A stretch of DNA of 64,000 nucleotides. Origin: Agrypnia vestita (taxonomy: Eukaryota > Arthropoda > Insecta > Trichoptera > Phryganeidae). Both the position numbers and the translations under genes were made by a program. This document shows, piece after piece, positions 32,801-44,800 of this stretch. How positions within the stretch are numbered: position 1 is the first letter of the stretch; the number at the start of each line of letters is the position of its first letter. The notes below the pieces were generated by a model. The model was not told the DNA's origin. It made no database searches and saw only the letters and a list, made by a program, of their open reading frames with translations. The stretch lies in assembly GCA_016648135.1 (NCBI GenBank), contig JADDOH010004213.1, positions 115,259 through 179,258 of the forward strand, given 5' to 3'.

Positions 32801-35800
32801 AGATCCCGACATTTCTCTATTACTAAAGTATTCAATGTTGACATACTTGTTGTTCTTACTTGCGAAAAAAAAAATACTTTTCAAGTTTTACAAATTTCAA
32901 AAAAAAATCAAATTATGTGAACTAAGAATGTGTACTGATTTATGGTGCAAGGGGTTAAAAAATATTTCAAATGACGAATTACCAGGGTTTTCAAATCATA
33001 GCACTATGAAATTAACATTTCTGGATTTTAAGGTTTTAAAAAATTTCGAATTATGGCGAATCGGGGTTCGAGTTAACGGGGTTTTACTATAGTACATTAA
33101 TTACTTAATATATTTACCTCGATGAACTTTTTATTTGCATCTTGCTTCTCATTGAGACTGATCCACCAGGGATCAGATTTCATTGTGAGTTTAAATTTTT
33201 TAGAGTTCAATTCTTTGTTTAGCTGATCCACAAAAGGTAAAATTTCAGAATGGACAGCAACTTGGCAAAGGATACTATTGTTCAACTCCTCGGGACAAAT
33301 GTCTACCTGAAATGAATTAACAAGTTATCATAAAACCTTCATTTTTCACGCACAATTAAATTATTGTATTTATAATAAATTTAGGAAGAGTAATGTGTTT
33401 GTTACTTCCTGATACTAATACTTAACATATTGTCATTACATGTTCAATGAATTAGTGCATAAAGAAAAAGATACAAAATTCAAAAAGAAAATAAGAGCAT
33501 TTTGCATAGAGGGATTCAAACCGGCCTGCCGCGCGATCATTGCAGGCCGGTTTGAACCCGAAAAACGGTTTAGTTAGCGGGAAATATTTTTTTATGTGAA
33601 CGCACGATCATATCGATCAGGGTTGAAAGGGATATGAATTTAAAACATCCTACATCCATCAAATTGAAGTCATTTAGAAACTAGCGTTTAGACATATGAA
33701 AAAAGTTTATGTGTATAAATATAGTAATATAAAATAAATTTACATTTAAAAGAAACTCAACATTATGTAATACAATACAAATACACTGATTTGCAGAAAC
33801 TTTTATCTATGGCATTTAGGGTATTTTTCCAATCCATTCATAGTATATACATAATAAAAGTTTATACATTTCTTATTTAAAATATAAACATTAAGACTGG
33901 ACATTTGTTTTACATGTGTCAAATTCGAGGTATTGCATAATTTGATTGTACTCTTTCAAGACAAGTCTGACCCTTCATCTAAATTCAATATCATATAACC
34001 ATCTTAGTTCGTTAAATTTGATTTATTTATTGCTAGGGGTAAAGTTGCGATAGAAAGAGACTACAATATAATTATTGTCGTCCTTCATGTGTCAATGGAA
34101 TATATATGGAAACACCCAAGGCACGCTGATCGACTGCTATGTGTCAAAATGATATGATACTTATTTTAACTTTCGACAAATACTTATGTTTTATTTAAAT
34201 CGTATTCTTATTATTTTATGTATAGAATCCTTTTTGAATAATATGTAATATTATAATTGACTTCAAAGAATGCTTGAGGCTGGGCCTAATCTGACAACAA
34301 AAGAAATGACGCACATACAAGGCTGAAAATAATGAAATAATCAACAAAGTCATATAAAACTAGTTATTACCTTAGTATATAAAGAGAAATAATTTGCTTT
34401 TGTTAGTATAATATAATCTATATATATATAAAAGAAACCCGTGTTTCCCTACCCGTCAAGTTTTGTCCACAACCACCCACCGGTGGTTATGGTGGTGGAT
34501 AGCCCTTGGTGTCACATCAAAAATATGTGAGTTTGGTGGGGGTGGGTGGGAGTGGGTGACAAAACAATGTGCTTTCTAGCACATGCTTTCTAGCACATTG
34601 TTTTGTTATGGGAAGGCCGCAAATGCTTCAGATTGTTTCAAAATAGGTGCGCCGACTGTGTCGGTGAGTCTAGAAGGTTCCGGAAAAACCTGCTCTAGAA
34701 AAACCTGGAAGGAGACAGTTCTAGAAAATTCCAGAAAGTTCTATAAGGTTCTAAACTGAGTGGCAGAATGTGTCGGTGTGTCTAGAAGACTCCTGTATAT
34801 TCGACAAATTTGTTGAAAGTTCTGGAAGGAGAATGTTCTAGAAGGTTTGTGAAAGTTCTATGACGATCCTAACAGTGTACTAAAAATCTACGCGTGCGAA
34901 GCCGCGCGGGCACAGCTGATGTTACTTAATATTTTAGTCAAATGTTGCAAAGAAATACGTGCCTTAGTGAATTTTTTAGCAAAAAAAATAATGAGCGGCC
35001 GTAAAGTGGCATCTGCCGCTCTCGCTGGTTAACACGGAGACTAATTTTAAAACTGACTTATTTCACAAATTGGAATTTTTATTTTTAAACAAAAATTAAA
35101 GTGTTCTCAATAAATAAAAAAATACTAACTTTTGAATAGTGGTAGAAGCCTCAAAGAGCGGGAATAAATGCAATTTATTGTTTAGAATCATCTCTTTACA
35201 CGAAAAAAAGTGTTTTAAAATCATCAACAAACTTGATGCAAATTTATAACTTATATTATTATAAGTTATATATTTATTATTTATATTGAATACTTCTTAA
35301 TTATTTTAGTACAGTTTTATAATAATAATAATAATAATTGGATAATTTGTATAGCGCCGTTTTCGCGAAATACTCACCTCAAGGGCGCTTTACACAGAGA
35401 AATTATTATCTTACAAGACAACTTACTGCTAGAAAAGAAAAAACTTATTTACTATTACTTATTCACTAGGTGGCATACAAGAAGTGGAATTAAAATTGAG
35501 TACTATAATAGTTTGTGAGTCCCTGAAAGAATTATGTGTTTTCGCGGAGTGCACAATATGAGTGGAAAACATTAGCTAGCGTTGTTGTGGTCAGATTCTA
35601 TAGGTTTTTATAGGATTGTCTAAATATCACCATAATGTAAGTTTTACACATGTAGGGAAACATTCTGCTTATTGCTTGCCCAACATAAATTGGCGTGCGG
35701 CGACTTTGGAACTAAAACCTGCACCCAGCGGTAACCCCTCGCCCTGTCATTCAGTTCGTTCTTGTATTTGCACGTGAGCTGTGAAATCTTGATTTCCAAT

Positions 35801-38800
35801 ATACACTGAATTATTATGTCCAAAACAGTCCGGGATGGTGCAAGAACAATTGTCAATGAAGTATTAAAGTTTTGCGAAGCTGAAAAAGTAAATAATGGAC
35901 CGATATTACCATTTGACAGGTTGTCAGATAGAGCGGCCGCCATTACTGGATTGTTTCTTTAGTGTTGCCCGACCAAATTTCTATTAAAGGCTTCGACACT
36001 GGTCACCGGACATTCTGTACATTATGTATTGTGTAATAAATTTACACCCTGACAACTTCTGTTACGCGACAGGGACACTCTCCCTCGCACGCCAATTTAT
36101 ACTGGTACGTCTATACATACAAATATTCCATAACTAAGTCATTTCTAAGACACTGAAAATGAATTTTATGACTGTGGCCCATCAATTAACGCTTATATTT
36201 TCTTAATTTTTAGTTTATTACTTTTATATAAGAAGAAAGGTTCTATCTAAGTAATCATCCTAAAAAAATGTAGTCTAAGCGTGTATGTAATTCTGATATA
36301 AATAAATAATTTTAAAAAAGCTGAAATATGCATTTGCAGCGAATTAACAGCCTTAAATTTAAATGTATGCAAAAGACTACAATTTTTTTTCCATATATAA
36401 TAATACCTGGATAATTTTAACGTCCTTAGAGAATCTTGGACTTCTTCCAAAATGTAACATCCAATTAAGTCTAGCACCCAGGAGAAGAATAACATCAGCC
36501 TTAAGTAGTGCTGTAGTTCTTGCTGATGCCACACACTGCAATGCAGTGTCAGGCACCACACCTTTACCTAAAAAAAATTAATCATAATTAATGCCGTAGC
36601 TCAAAAAACCAATCAAGCAATAAGTCTAGATTATTATTATTATTATTTGTACAATCACTGAGTAAAAATAGAATATTAAGCATATGAAATAAGAGAAAAA
36701 CAATTAAATAAGTCCATAATACACCATTTGAGTATTTATAGATGCACGTTTACATTAAAATTAGACTTGCAGCGCGCTCTTTCGCTTGTGTCAAAATAAA
36801 TTATGTTAAATAAATGTTAACAGGGATTCCCGCATTTCATGATTCAGGATAATCACAATTTATGTGTTCATAACTTCACGAGTTTTATATTTTATTTACG
36901 TATTCAGTTGATAGAAAAAATGGTATTACATATTATAAAGAATTTTGAATTATAAAAAAAAACAGAATCTTTTACTGTCCCGGTTAATCCGCAACCTGGT
37001 TAATGCGACCCCGGATAATCTGGAGTCTACTTATAACATTTTGATTTGAATACACATACAAAGATAAGACGTAAAGGGGCAATATGACTTATTTTGACTT
37101 GGGAAAAAATTATTGAAACCACTTTTTTACTGCTGCAGTGGATTTTAAATGACCTGAAGTAGAAAAATATAAGGTAATGGTGTAAAAAACAGATGAATAA
37201 AATGAAAGAACACAATGGTAAGACTAAACTAACCATCACGCCGTTTCTCCGCAGGGGTAGGCAGAGAGGATTGAACGCCACACTCTTCTATCCTGGCACA
37301 CCACTTTTGCTTCGGCCACATTCATACATCTTCTCATACATGTTCTACGGTTGTTGCGGCTTTTAACAGGGCCATCCTCAAATACTTGTAGTACCTGATC
37401 GTGCCAGGTCTTTCGCGGATGCCCTCTATTCCTGTTGCCTTCAACACTCGCCTCATATATTTTCTTAACCGTCCTTTCCTCGTTCGTACGTTCCACATGA
37501 CCAAACCATCTCAGCAATTTCAGATAAGTAAAGTGAATAAAATTGCACTCATAAAATTCATTGCTGAGGTTTATTTTAAAATCAAAAATATTCTCAAAAT
37601 TTATTTCATACCCATTGGAGTTGGTAGAAATGGCATGTTTGTATTATTAATCAATTCCCGCACAGAATTCTCTGCCTGACCATAAGCAGCTCCTTTGCCA
37701 ACGATCACGAGTGGACACTGAGCATTCATCAGAAGGTCGGCCGCCTGCTTCACAAGGTTTGGTGATGGCAAACACCGCTCTAGAGGTGGTGATGTATACA
37801 TGCGTGGGACTGCAGAACTCTGCACAACACTCTAGAAAGGTGGAAACATTATAAAATGTTTTACAGTAAAAAAACTAACTTTTATCCTTTTCATATACAG
37901 AGATTTTTTGATCTAACATACTTACTTTGAATAATAAAATGACAATTTGTACTTCAAACTACGATAAAATATTTAAATTAATTTCTTTAACAAAGTTCAA
38001 TTTATAAATAGGGTGATTGTGCTAGTAGTCGGTCATTTTACAGAAAAGTCATCTTTGGAATATCATTGTAAGTTCATTTTTGAAAGGTGGTTTAGAAAAA
38101 CACGTATGTATAAACAGTGGGTTTATTTTTATTGTATTTATTGCTTTTAAAAAATGGCATTGTAGATTTGGATCAGCACGGATTTGTGCCTGGACGTTCC
38201 ACTGTGACTAATCTTCTCACATGTCTAGAAAGGTGGTCCACTAGTTTTGATAGCCATGAACCTATAGACATATTTTATCTAGATTTTGAAAAGGCTGTTG
38301 ACAGAGTCCAACTTAATAGATTAATCGTTAAGTTAGAACACCTAGGAATCCGTGGTTCACTACTTCAATGGATTAAGAGCTTTTTGACTGAGCGCTCCTT
38401 TGCTGTTCGAGTGGGTGACTCTCTATCTGCACCGCAAGTAGTTTTAAGTGTTCCACAGGGGAGTGTGCTGGGACCAATTCTCTTTATTTTGTACTTTTTG
38501 GATCTTCGTGCTGCTGTTCAGTCCACTGTGAGTTTCTTTGCCGATGACACAAAATATTTCGGTAACCCCCTTACTGACCATGAAGTGTTACAGAGAGACT
38601 TAAATCAATTATTGGAGTGGACAAAGCAGTGGCTCATATGTCTTAATGTTGTTTTCTCCATGTCGGCAAGAATAACCCAAATATTGAGTATACCTTAAAC
38701 GAAAGCCTGATTATGTCAGTGGTCTCGCAGAAGGATCTGGGTGTTACTATTACCAAGGACTTTAAATGGTGTGAGCACATAGCGAGTGTGATTAAGAAGG

Positions 38801-41800
38801 CTAACTCTATTTTTTATTTGGTGAGAAGATCATTCCAACATCTGACAGTACCACTATTCACAACTATTTATAAGACATATGTGAGGCCTCTCCTCGAATA
38901 TGCCTCTCAGATCTGGAATCCATATTTTGCTAAAGATATAGTTTTACTGGAAAATGTTCAGAGACAAGCCACAAAATTACCCTTGGGTCTTAAAAACCTG
39001 GAATACGCGGAAAGGCTGAGAGTATTAAAACTGCCCACTCTTCAGGAGCGACGAGCAAGAAGTGACCTCATCGAGACATTCAAGATTCTATCGGGCTACT
39101 ACAATATTCCTAATATGACATATGTTTGCATTCAAAACTAATGTGGGCCTTCGAGGACATCACCTGAAGTTGAACAAGTCTCGGTTCTCGTGTAACCCAA
39201 GAAAGCATGCATTAAGCAATAGAGTGGTCAATATGTGGAATAGTTTGCCTGAGGGCGTTGTGTCTGCAGCCAGTGTCAATCAGTTTAAGAATAGGCTGGA
39301 TATTCAAATGAGAGACAGTGATATGGGCCTATCAGCTTAAGCTGCCTGCCCATTATCAATAATAATAATAATAATAATGTTTAAAATACACTAATAATCG
39401 CTAGAAACTAGAAAGAGAATTATTTTTTTCGATTGGGCATTTTGGTTATATGTTGAAGCCGCTGTTCCGTACAGGACCTTAAATGCTATAGGCTCGCCGA
39501 GCGCGAGGCATAAAAACAAACAATAATGTGTGTAACATTTGTGTGAACAATAATGTGATTAAGTGTTTATTCTAGGTTTATTTAATATTATAAGTTTATG
39601 CATATGTAATAGTATTATGAATGGAAAGAAAGTGAACTGGTAGGCGGAGCGAGGACTTAATTGCCACCGCCGCCATCTTGTTTATTGTTCTCCACTAATG
39701 AGATTATAATGACCGATGGCGGGCGCCCCGCCCCCCGCTATGGCGCCAGCGGGGGGTGAGGCCCACCCGCCATACGGGTATTTGCTAATGACAGCCTTTG
39801 TGTGAATGAAAATTGTTTGTCATTCATTAATATGTTTGATAATTTGTCATAAATATGTTTGATAATTTGTCGCTCACATTTTGAGTAAATAAATAAATTT
39901 ATGTGTAATGGTTTCTTCCGCGATTGACCGGAGAACATTTTGAGAATAAAAGTATCCGTCGGTCTCGGCAATCGCGGAACCGGTTATTTGTAAATGTTAT
40001 GCTATGATATTGTAAATGATTGTATATTTTTTCACCTGGATTGTATTTTTTGACCTTTTTATGTAATTTTATGTAAATTTTATTACTTGTAACTTTTATT
40101 ACTTATAATTTTATGTAACTTTTATTTCTTGTTTGTTGCTTGTAATTTTAATAAACGGGGGTTTGGCGGTCTTTTAATTTCGAAAACTGATGGGAGATAA
40201 AGGGTTTGGTTATTTAATCTAAAGATGAGCAGATTCCCTTGCCCAGGGCTGCTATCATAATTATTTAAGCACATTTTTTATCATCTTTGGCAGTTAAATT
40301 AATAACTGCGCAATAGATTCCCTAGGTGGTCGTGCAGCTGGGCGAAGATAACAGCATCTTCACCCGCCTGACACGGCCAATAGCCAGCGTCGGGTTTTAT
40401 GGACCGCACGTTAACGGTACGTGGCGGGCCGGATGCTGCGTAACGCGCAAAACATCACCAAGATGAGTGATATTAAATTGAACCAAACCCGACATGTCGT
40501 ATATCACCGCAATCGGCATGTCATTTCCTATTAGATTTCGTCATAAAAATTGATATTGGATTAGTCTGAGAGGAGATGCATCTTAAATTCGAAATCGCCC
40601 CTTTCAAGGCGATTTACGAACGCTGACACATCCAGGCGTACCTGTCATAATGTAGTTCACACGCGGATGTGTCAGGCGTTCATTTTGGTATTTAAATGAC
40701 AGATGCAGTACTTTTCTGTCGTGAGATATCTTTAAAAAACCGGCCGAAATTGGCCGCCGCTGCACGGTATCACAGCGGCTTTCGGGTCGACCCAGCGGAG
40801 ATGCGCGCGGTCCACCACGGGCAGCCTCTGGGTGAAAGTAAGATGCATCTCCCCACTCTCACTAATCCGATTTCGACCGTTAAAATCCCGTTATGTCTAG
40901 TTTTAGGGGTATAAATAAAGGATGGTTTCGTGGACGGGCATCCTCAGTTTTCGGAAACATTTGTTACCTCGTTACTCTGCCCGTTCGCGAAGCCGAAATT
41001 ATGTGAAAAAACAGTGTTTAATTTCTAAATTTTCTAAGTGTTAGATTTTTTTGTGTTTTTGAATAATTTAAATTCTCCTTTTTTTTAAAATTAAATTCAT
41101 TCGTCTTCGCCTGTGGTAAAAATATTTACCACGGTGAATTTCTGATACCGCGAGGCGAAGACCCACCCTATTAGCCTATTTTTTAATTCCGGGTGAGCTT
41201 TCAACATTTTTTTTTGGGTTAAAAAATAGCGTCGAGATAGGTGCGCAGCGCTTGTGCGTACCAGCCGCTTTCATCTCCATTTATAATCCGATTAAGGTCT
41301 TTTAATACATCTTCATCATTGTTTTTTATTAGATAGGTTTTCAAGTCCTTAAACCACTTCTTATATAATTTGCATATTCTTAGTACCTATGCGCTAATAA
41401 TGCTTTCCGCAATTCTGGCCGGCGTATGAATAATAAATTCCATCTTTCTCCCGGTTTTTCATCTTAGAAACGTGTTTTTATTTTTTCTGTCTTCACAATT
41501 TGCTGCACAGTAGTTGGAGTTCTTGTTTTTTAGAGGGTGTACGATGACGAACGTCTCGCCACCATCGCACGTGGGTCGGATATTAGAAAGAAAGATTTTC
41601 CTTTCCAATCGCCGCCGATCAATGTTTGACAGTAAATGACACCCGGATACACTGGGCCAAAGCTAACTACGACAAGTGGACAAATTGTACTTGCGGTTTC
41701 CTGTTAAGTCGGGTGCCGCTTCAATTGAGATTCTCCTGGCTTCGTCGAATCCGGAACAGTTGGTGTGTCTCTAAAAAACGACACCAGACACGCATGTTAA

Positions 41801-44800
41801 CTGTCACTGGACAGATTTTAAAAATTCGAATCCTGGCTAGCAATTGGCGCAGAACACATCGGGTGACAATTCGACCATCCAAAATCGCGGCGCGGCCCGC
41901 GCGCGGTGATTACGAAACAGAGGGAAATGACATTTTGCTAATGCTATTACAAAATTATTAAAGATTCAACTATTTTGTTTTCGTCAGATAACGATATAAA
42001 GTGATTTAGTTCCACTTGACGTGTTTCTTCCAATACCAATTCCTTGATGCGGTCCTGCAGTTTTGCCTAGGAACATCAATTTCCAAACAATTTCTGAAAA
42101 GCAGGGCATATTTTTTCCTAAGACGCTGCATGGTCGACCAATGATACATCAATTTTAACACGTCAACCAGTTGTCGGCCCCACATTTCTAAGTTAAAAAA
42201 AACATATTATCAGTGTGGTAACTAGCGGCCAACCACTGGCTATTAGATAGTAGTGCTATTTTCACTAACATAACACATAAAATCTTAGTAAATTTTGTAT
42301 CATTAACAGCATGAGAGACAAAAATAAAACCAATATACGCCGCCAACCAATAAAACCAATAGTCGGCCGCCCCGGCCGACCTTTTGGTTTTTGTAGGAAA
42401 AATTGTCCCAGTAACCGGCCGCACGAGTTTCAACATAAAAATTTTGAAAATGTCTGTTTTATCATTTTAACTCGTAAATTTAGTTCATGTTTTTGCCGAT
42501 AAATGCTACTTATACAGTGCAAACAAATTAATTCAACTTCTACTTAAAGTTTGAAAATTTTCGAGTTTCCGAAAAACGAGAATCAAAATTGATAGCTCAT
42601 AACAACCGGCATTTTTTTTGTGTCTACTCAAATGATACCTAAAATAAACGCAAGATGGTGCAGTTTTGTGTTTCTTTCGCGGAACAGTGGCCGACTTCTT
42701 AGCATTCAAAAATATTATTGAATTATATTGCGAGTGTGAAGTTTATTCAAGTTGAAGTAATTGGTGGCCGACTACTGAAGGTGGCCGGAACACTGGCGAA
42801 GTCACCCTATATTGATTTACTTTAAACATAACTAAATAATAATTTAGTGTCGTAACATAAACAAAAAAGGGTTGTTACATAGACAAGTGTATAGCATGAA
42901 TAATACAACCAATAGATTATTAATTCTGATAAATTATAGAAATCTCACAGAGACCAAGCTATTTCTATGGGAAACATGTATGGAAGTCTTCATAGGGTGC
43001 CCACGTGCTACTGGCTGTGGTGCTACTATTAGCTGGCTTAAGTGATCATTTTACACAATGCAACGTTCACCAATTCCACAGCAAGAACATCCACACATTA
43101 TCAAGTTGAATGTATGTTATTTAACTTAAATTCAAAGTGTAAAGTGATCACTTCAGCCAGCTAACAAAGGTCATAACCCCTATGGCCACCCTATAAGACT
43201 TCCATATGTGTTTTACAAATAAATAACCTCGTCTCTGAGATTTCTATAATTTATCTTAATGAATGATTATCCCTCTGTGGACTATATATCTTTGTGTGTT
43301 CTTAGAAAATACTTATAAAAATATTGTTATATATTAGATTATTCTAAAACAAATCGACGGTCCTTACGTATAATGTCAAATCTGAAAAATTTCGATATTC
43401 GTTTTAACTGTATATTTTCAAATAATTTTAAAAAAGGTTTACTTTTTTTACTTTTGACAAGCAAGCTCAAATTTATTTTAGCATTGTCCAAAAAATAGAG
43501 TAAATTATTAAATTATAAATGTAAAATATAGGAAAGGAGAGGAAATGGTTTGAGATAGTAAAACAGAAAAATATTTTTTGCAGATTTTACAGTATACACA
43601 GGAACTGTTGAAATATGAACAATCAATCAAAGTCTTCGACCTGTGCTTTCATAACTTCACCCCTGCAGCAGTTAAGCATTTCCTCGGTTACAAAATGTAA
43701 AAGGCCATTCAGGGCTTTATCCTATGCAATTCGATTCTTGGCCTTTAGTTATAATCAGACATACATATATATAAGGCTTTACAATCTATTCACACTAAAA
43801 AAAATTACAAATATTTAACAGTAACATAAAAATCCACCTTCAGCTTATGTGCATTCTATAACCTGTTTTTATAGAACTAAAATATTGTGTTAAATTTCAA
43901 TTACGATTATTATTGTATTAAAACAAATAAATATTTACCCTCAAAAGTGTCCCTGGAAAATCTAGGTAGGAAACTCCTGGCCGTCCATAGGTGGACAGTC
44001 TTACAGCCTTCTCAACATGTTGAGGAATAAGAATGGCATTCGGTGGTCTTGCAGAATACTTACAATACAATCGACTAGCTTCAACCTATTTAAAAAATAA
44101 CTTCATCAAAACTTTTTTTTATGTTTAAAGTATATTGCTAAATCAAGATAATATTGGCATCATTTGCATTCAATGAAACCGCACTGAAATTAAATTTCTG
44201 ATTTTTAATGAGATCTGAAAGACTTAAATAAGCGATCAGCGCACATATTGTACATTTTATAGTGCTATCAATTAATAATAAAAAAGTATTACATTTGATG
44301 ATGGCCATTTGTGTATAGGTATAATGTATTAATATATAAGTAATGTATTAATATTAAGTAAAAGTAAATAGGTACTCTGATATTTCATCTAGATTTATCT
44401 TTAGGCCTAAACATTTTTATTCCCAGTTTAAATGCAAAAGTATTTTTTAATGCTTTATCAGTAATAGCGCATCAGTAATAAGCACTGATAACATTACTCA
44501 AAATGTTGATAAAGTTTTATTCAAATAACTTACTAATCCTTTTAACAATATTTAAAGATATTATCTATTATAAACATATTTGTAATAGGCACAGTCTGAT
44601 ATGCTATTATCTGGTTAATCTTTATATTATATAAAAATCAGTTAGTGATAAAAATCTATATTAACCTGTAATGGTGATATAACCAACCTGTGGGCATTCT
44701 TGAAAGCCTCCGATACCCTCATGATCTTCAGATGTGGATCCAGCAATGACAATGAGCGGCCAGCAATTAATTTGTGCATTGGCCATTCCTCCTATACAAT

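Larger units (their letters stand above)
40200..41300 (+). repeat. GC-rich, structured, promoter-like block, unclassified
   Basis: Noticeably richer in GC than its surroundings. Contains a foldback (40558-40868), a TATA-box with initiator (40910-40949) and a three-way hairpin (41103-41162). It could be part of an LTR or another transposon 5' region, but no LTR pair, primer-binding site or coding domain was found. Confidence 0.4.

Noticed and set aside
40200..41300. A solo LTR of a retrotransposon
   Set aside because: A TATA/Inr pair is present, but I could not find TG...CA borders, a second LTR, a primer-binding site or a flanking duplication, so it is left unclassified.
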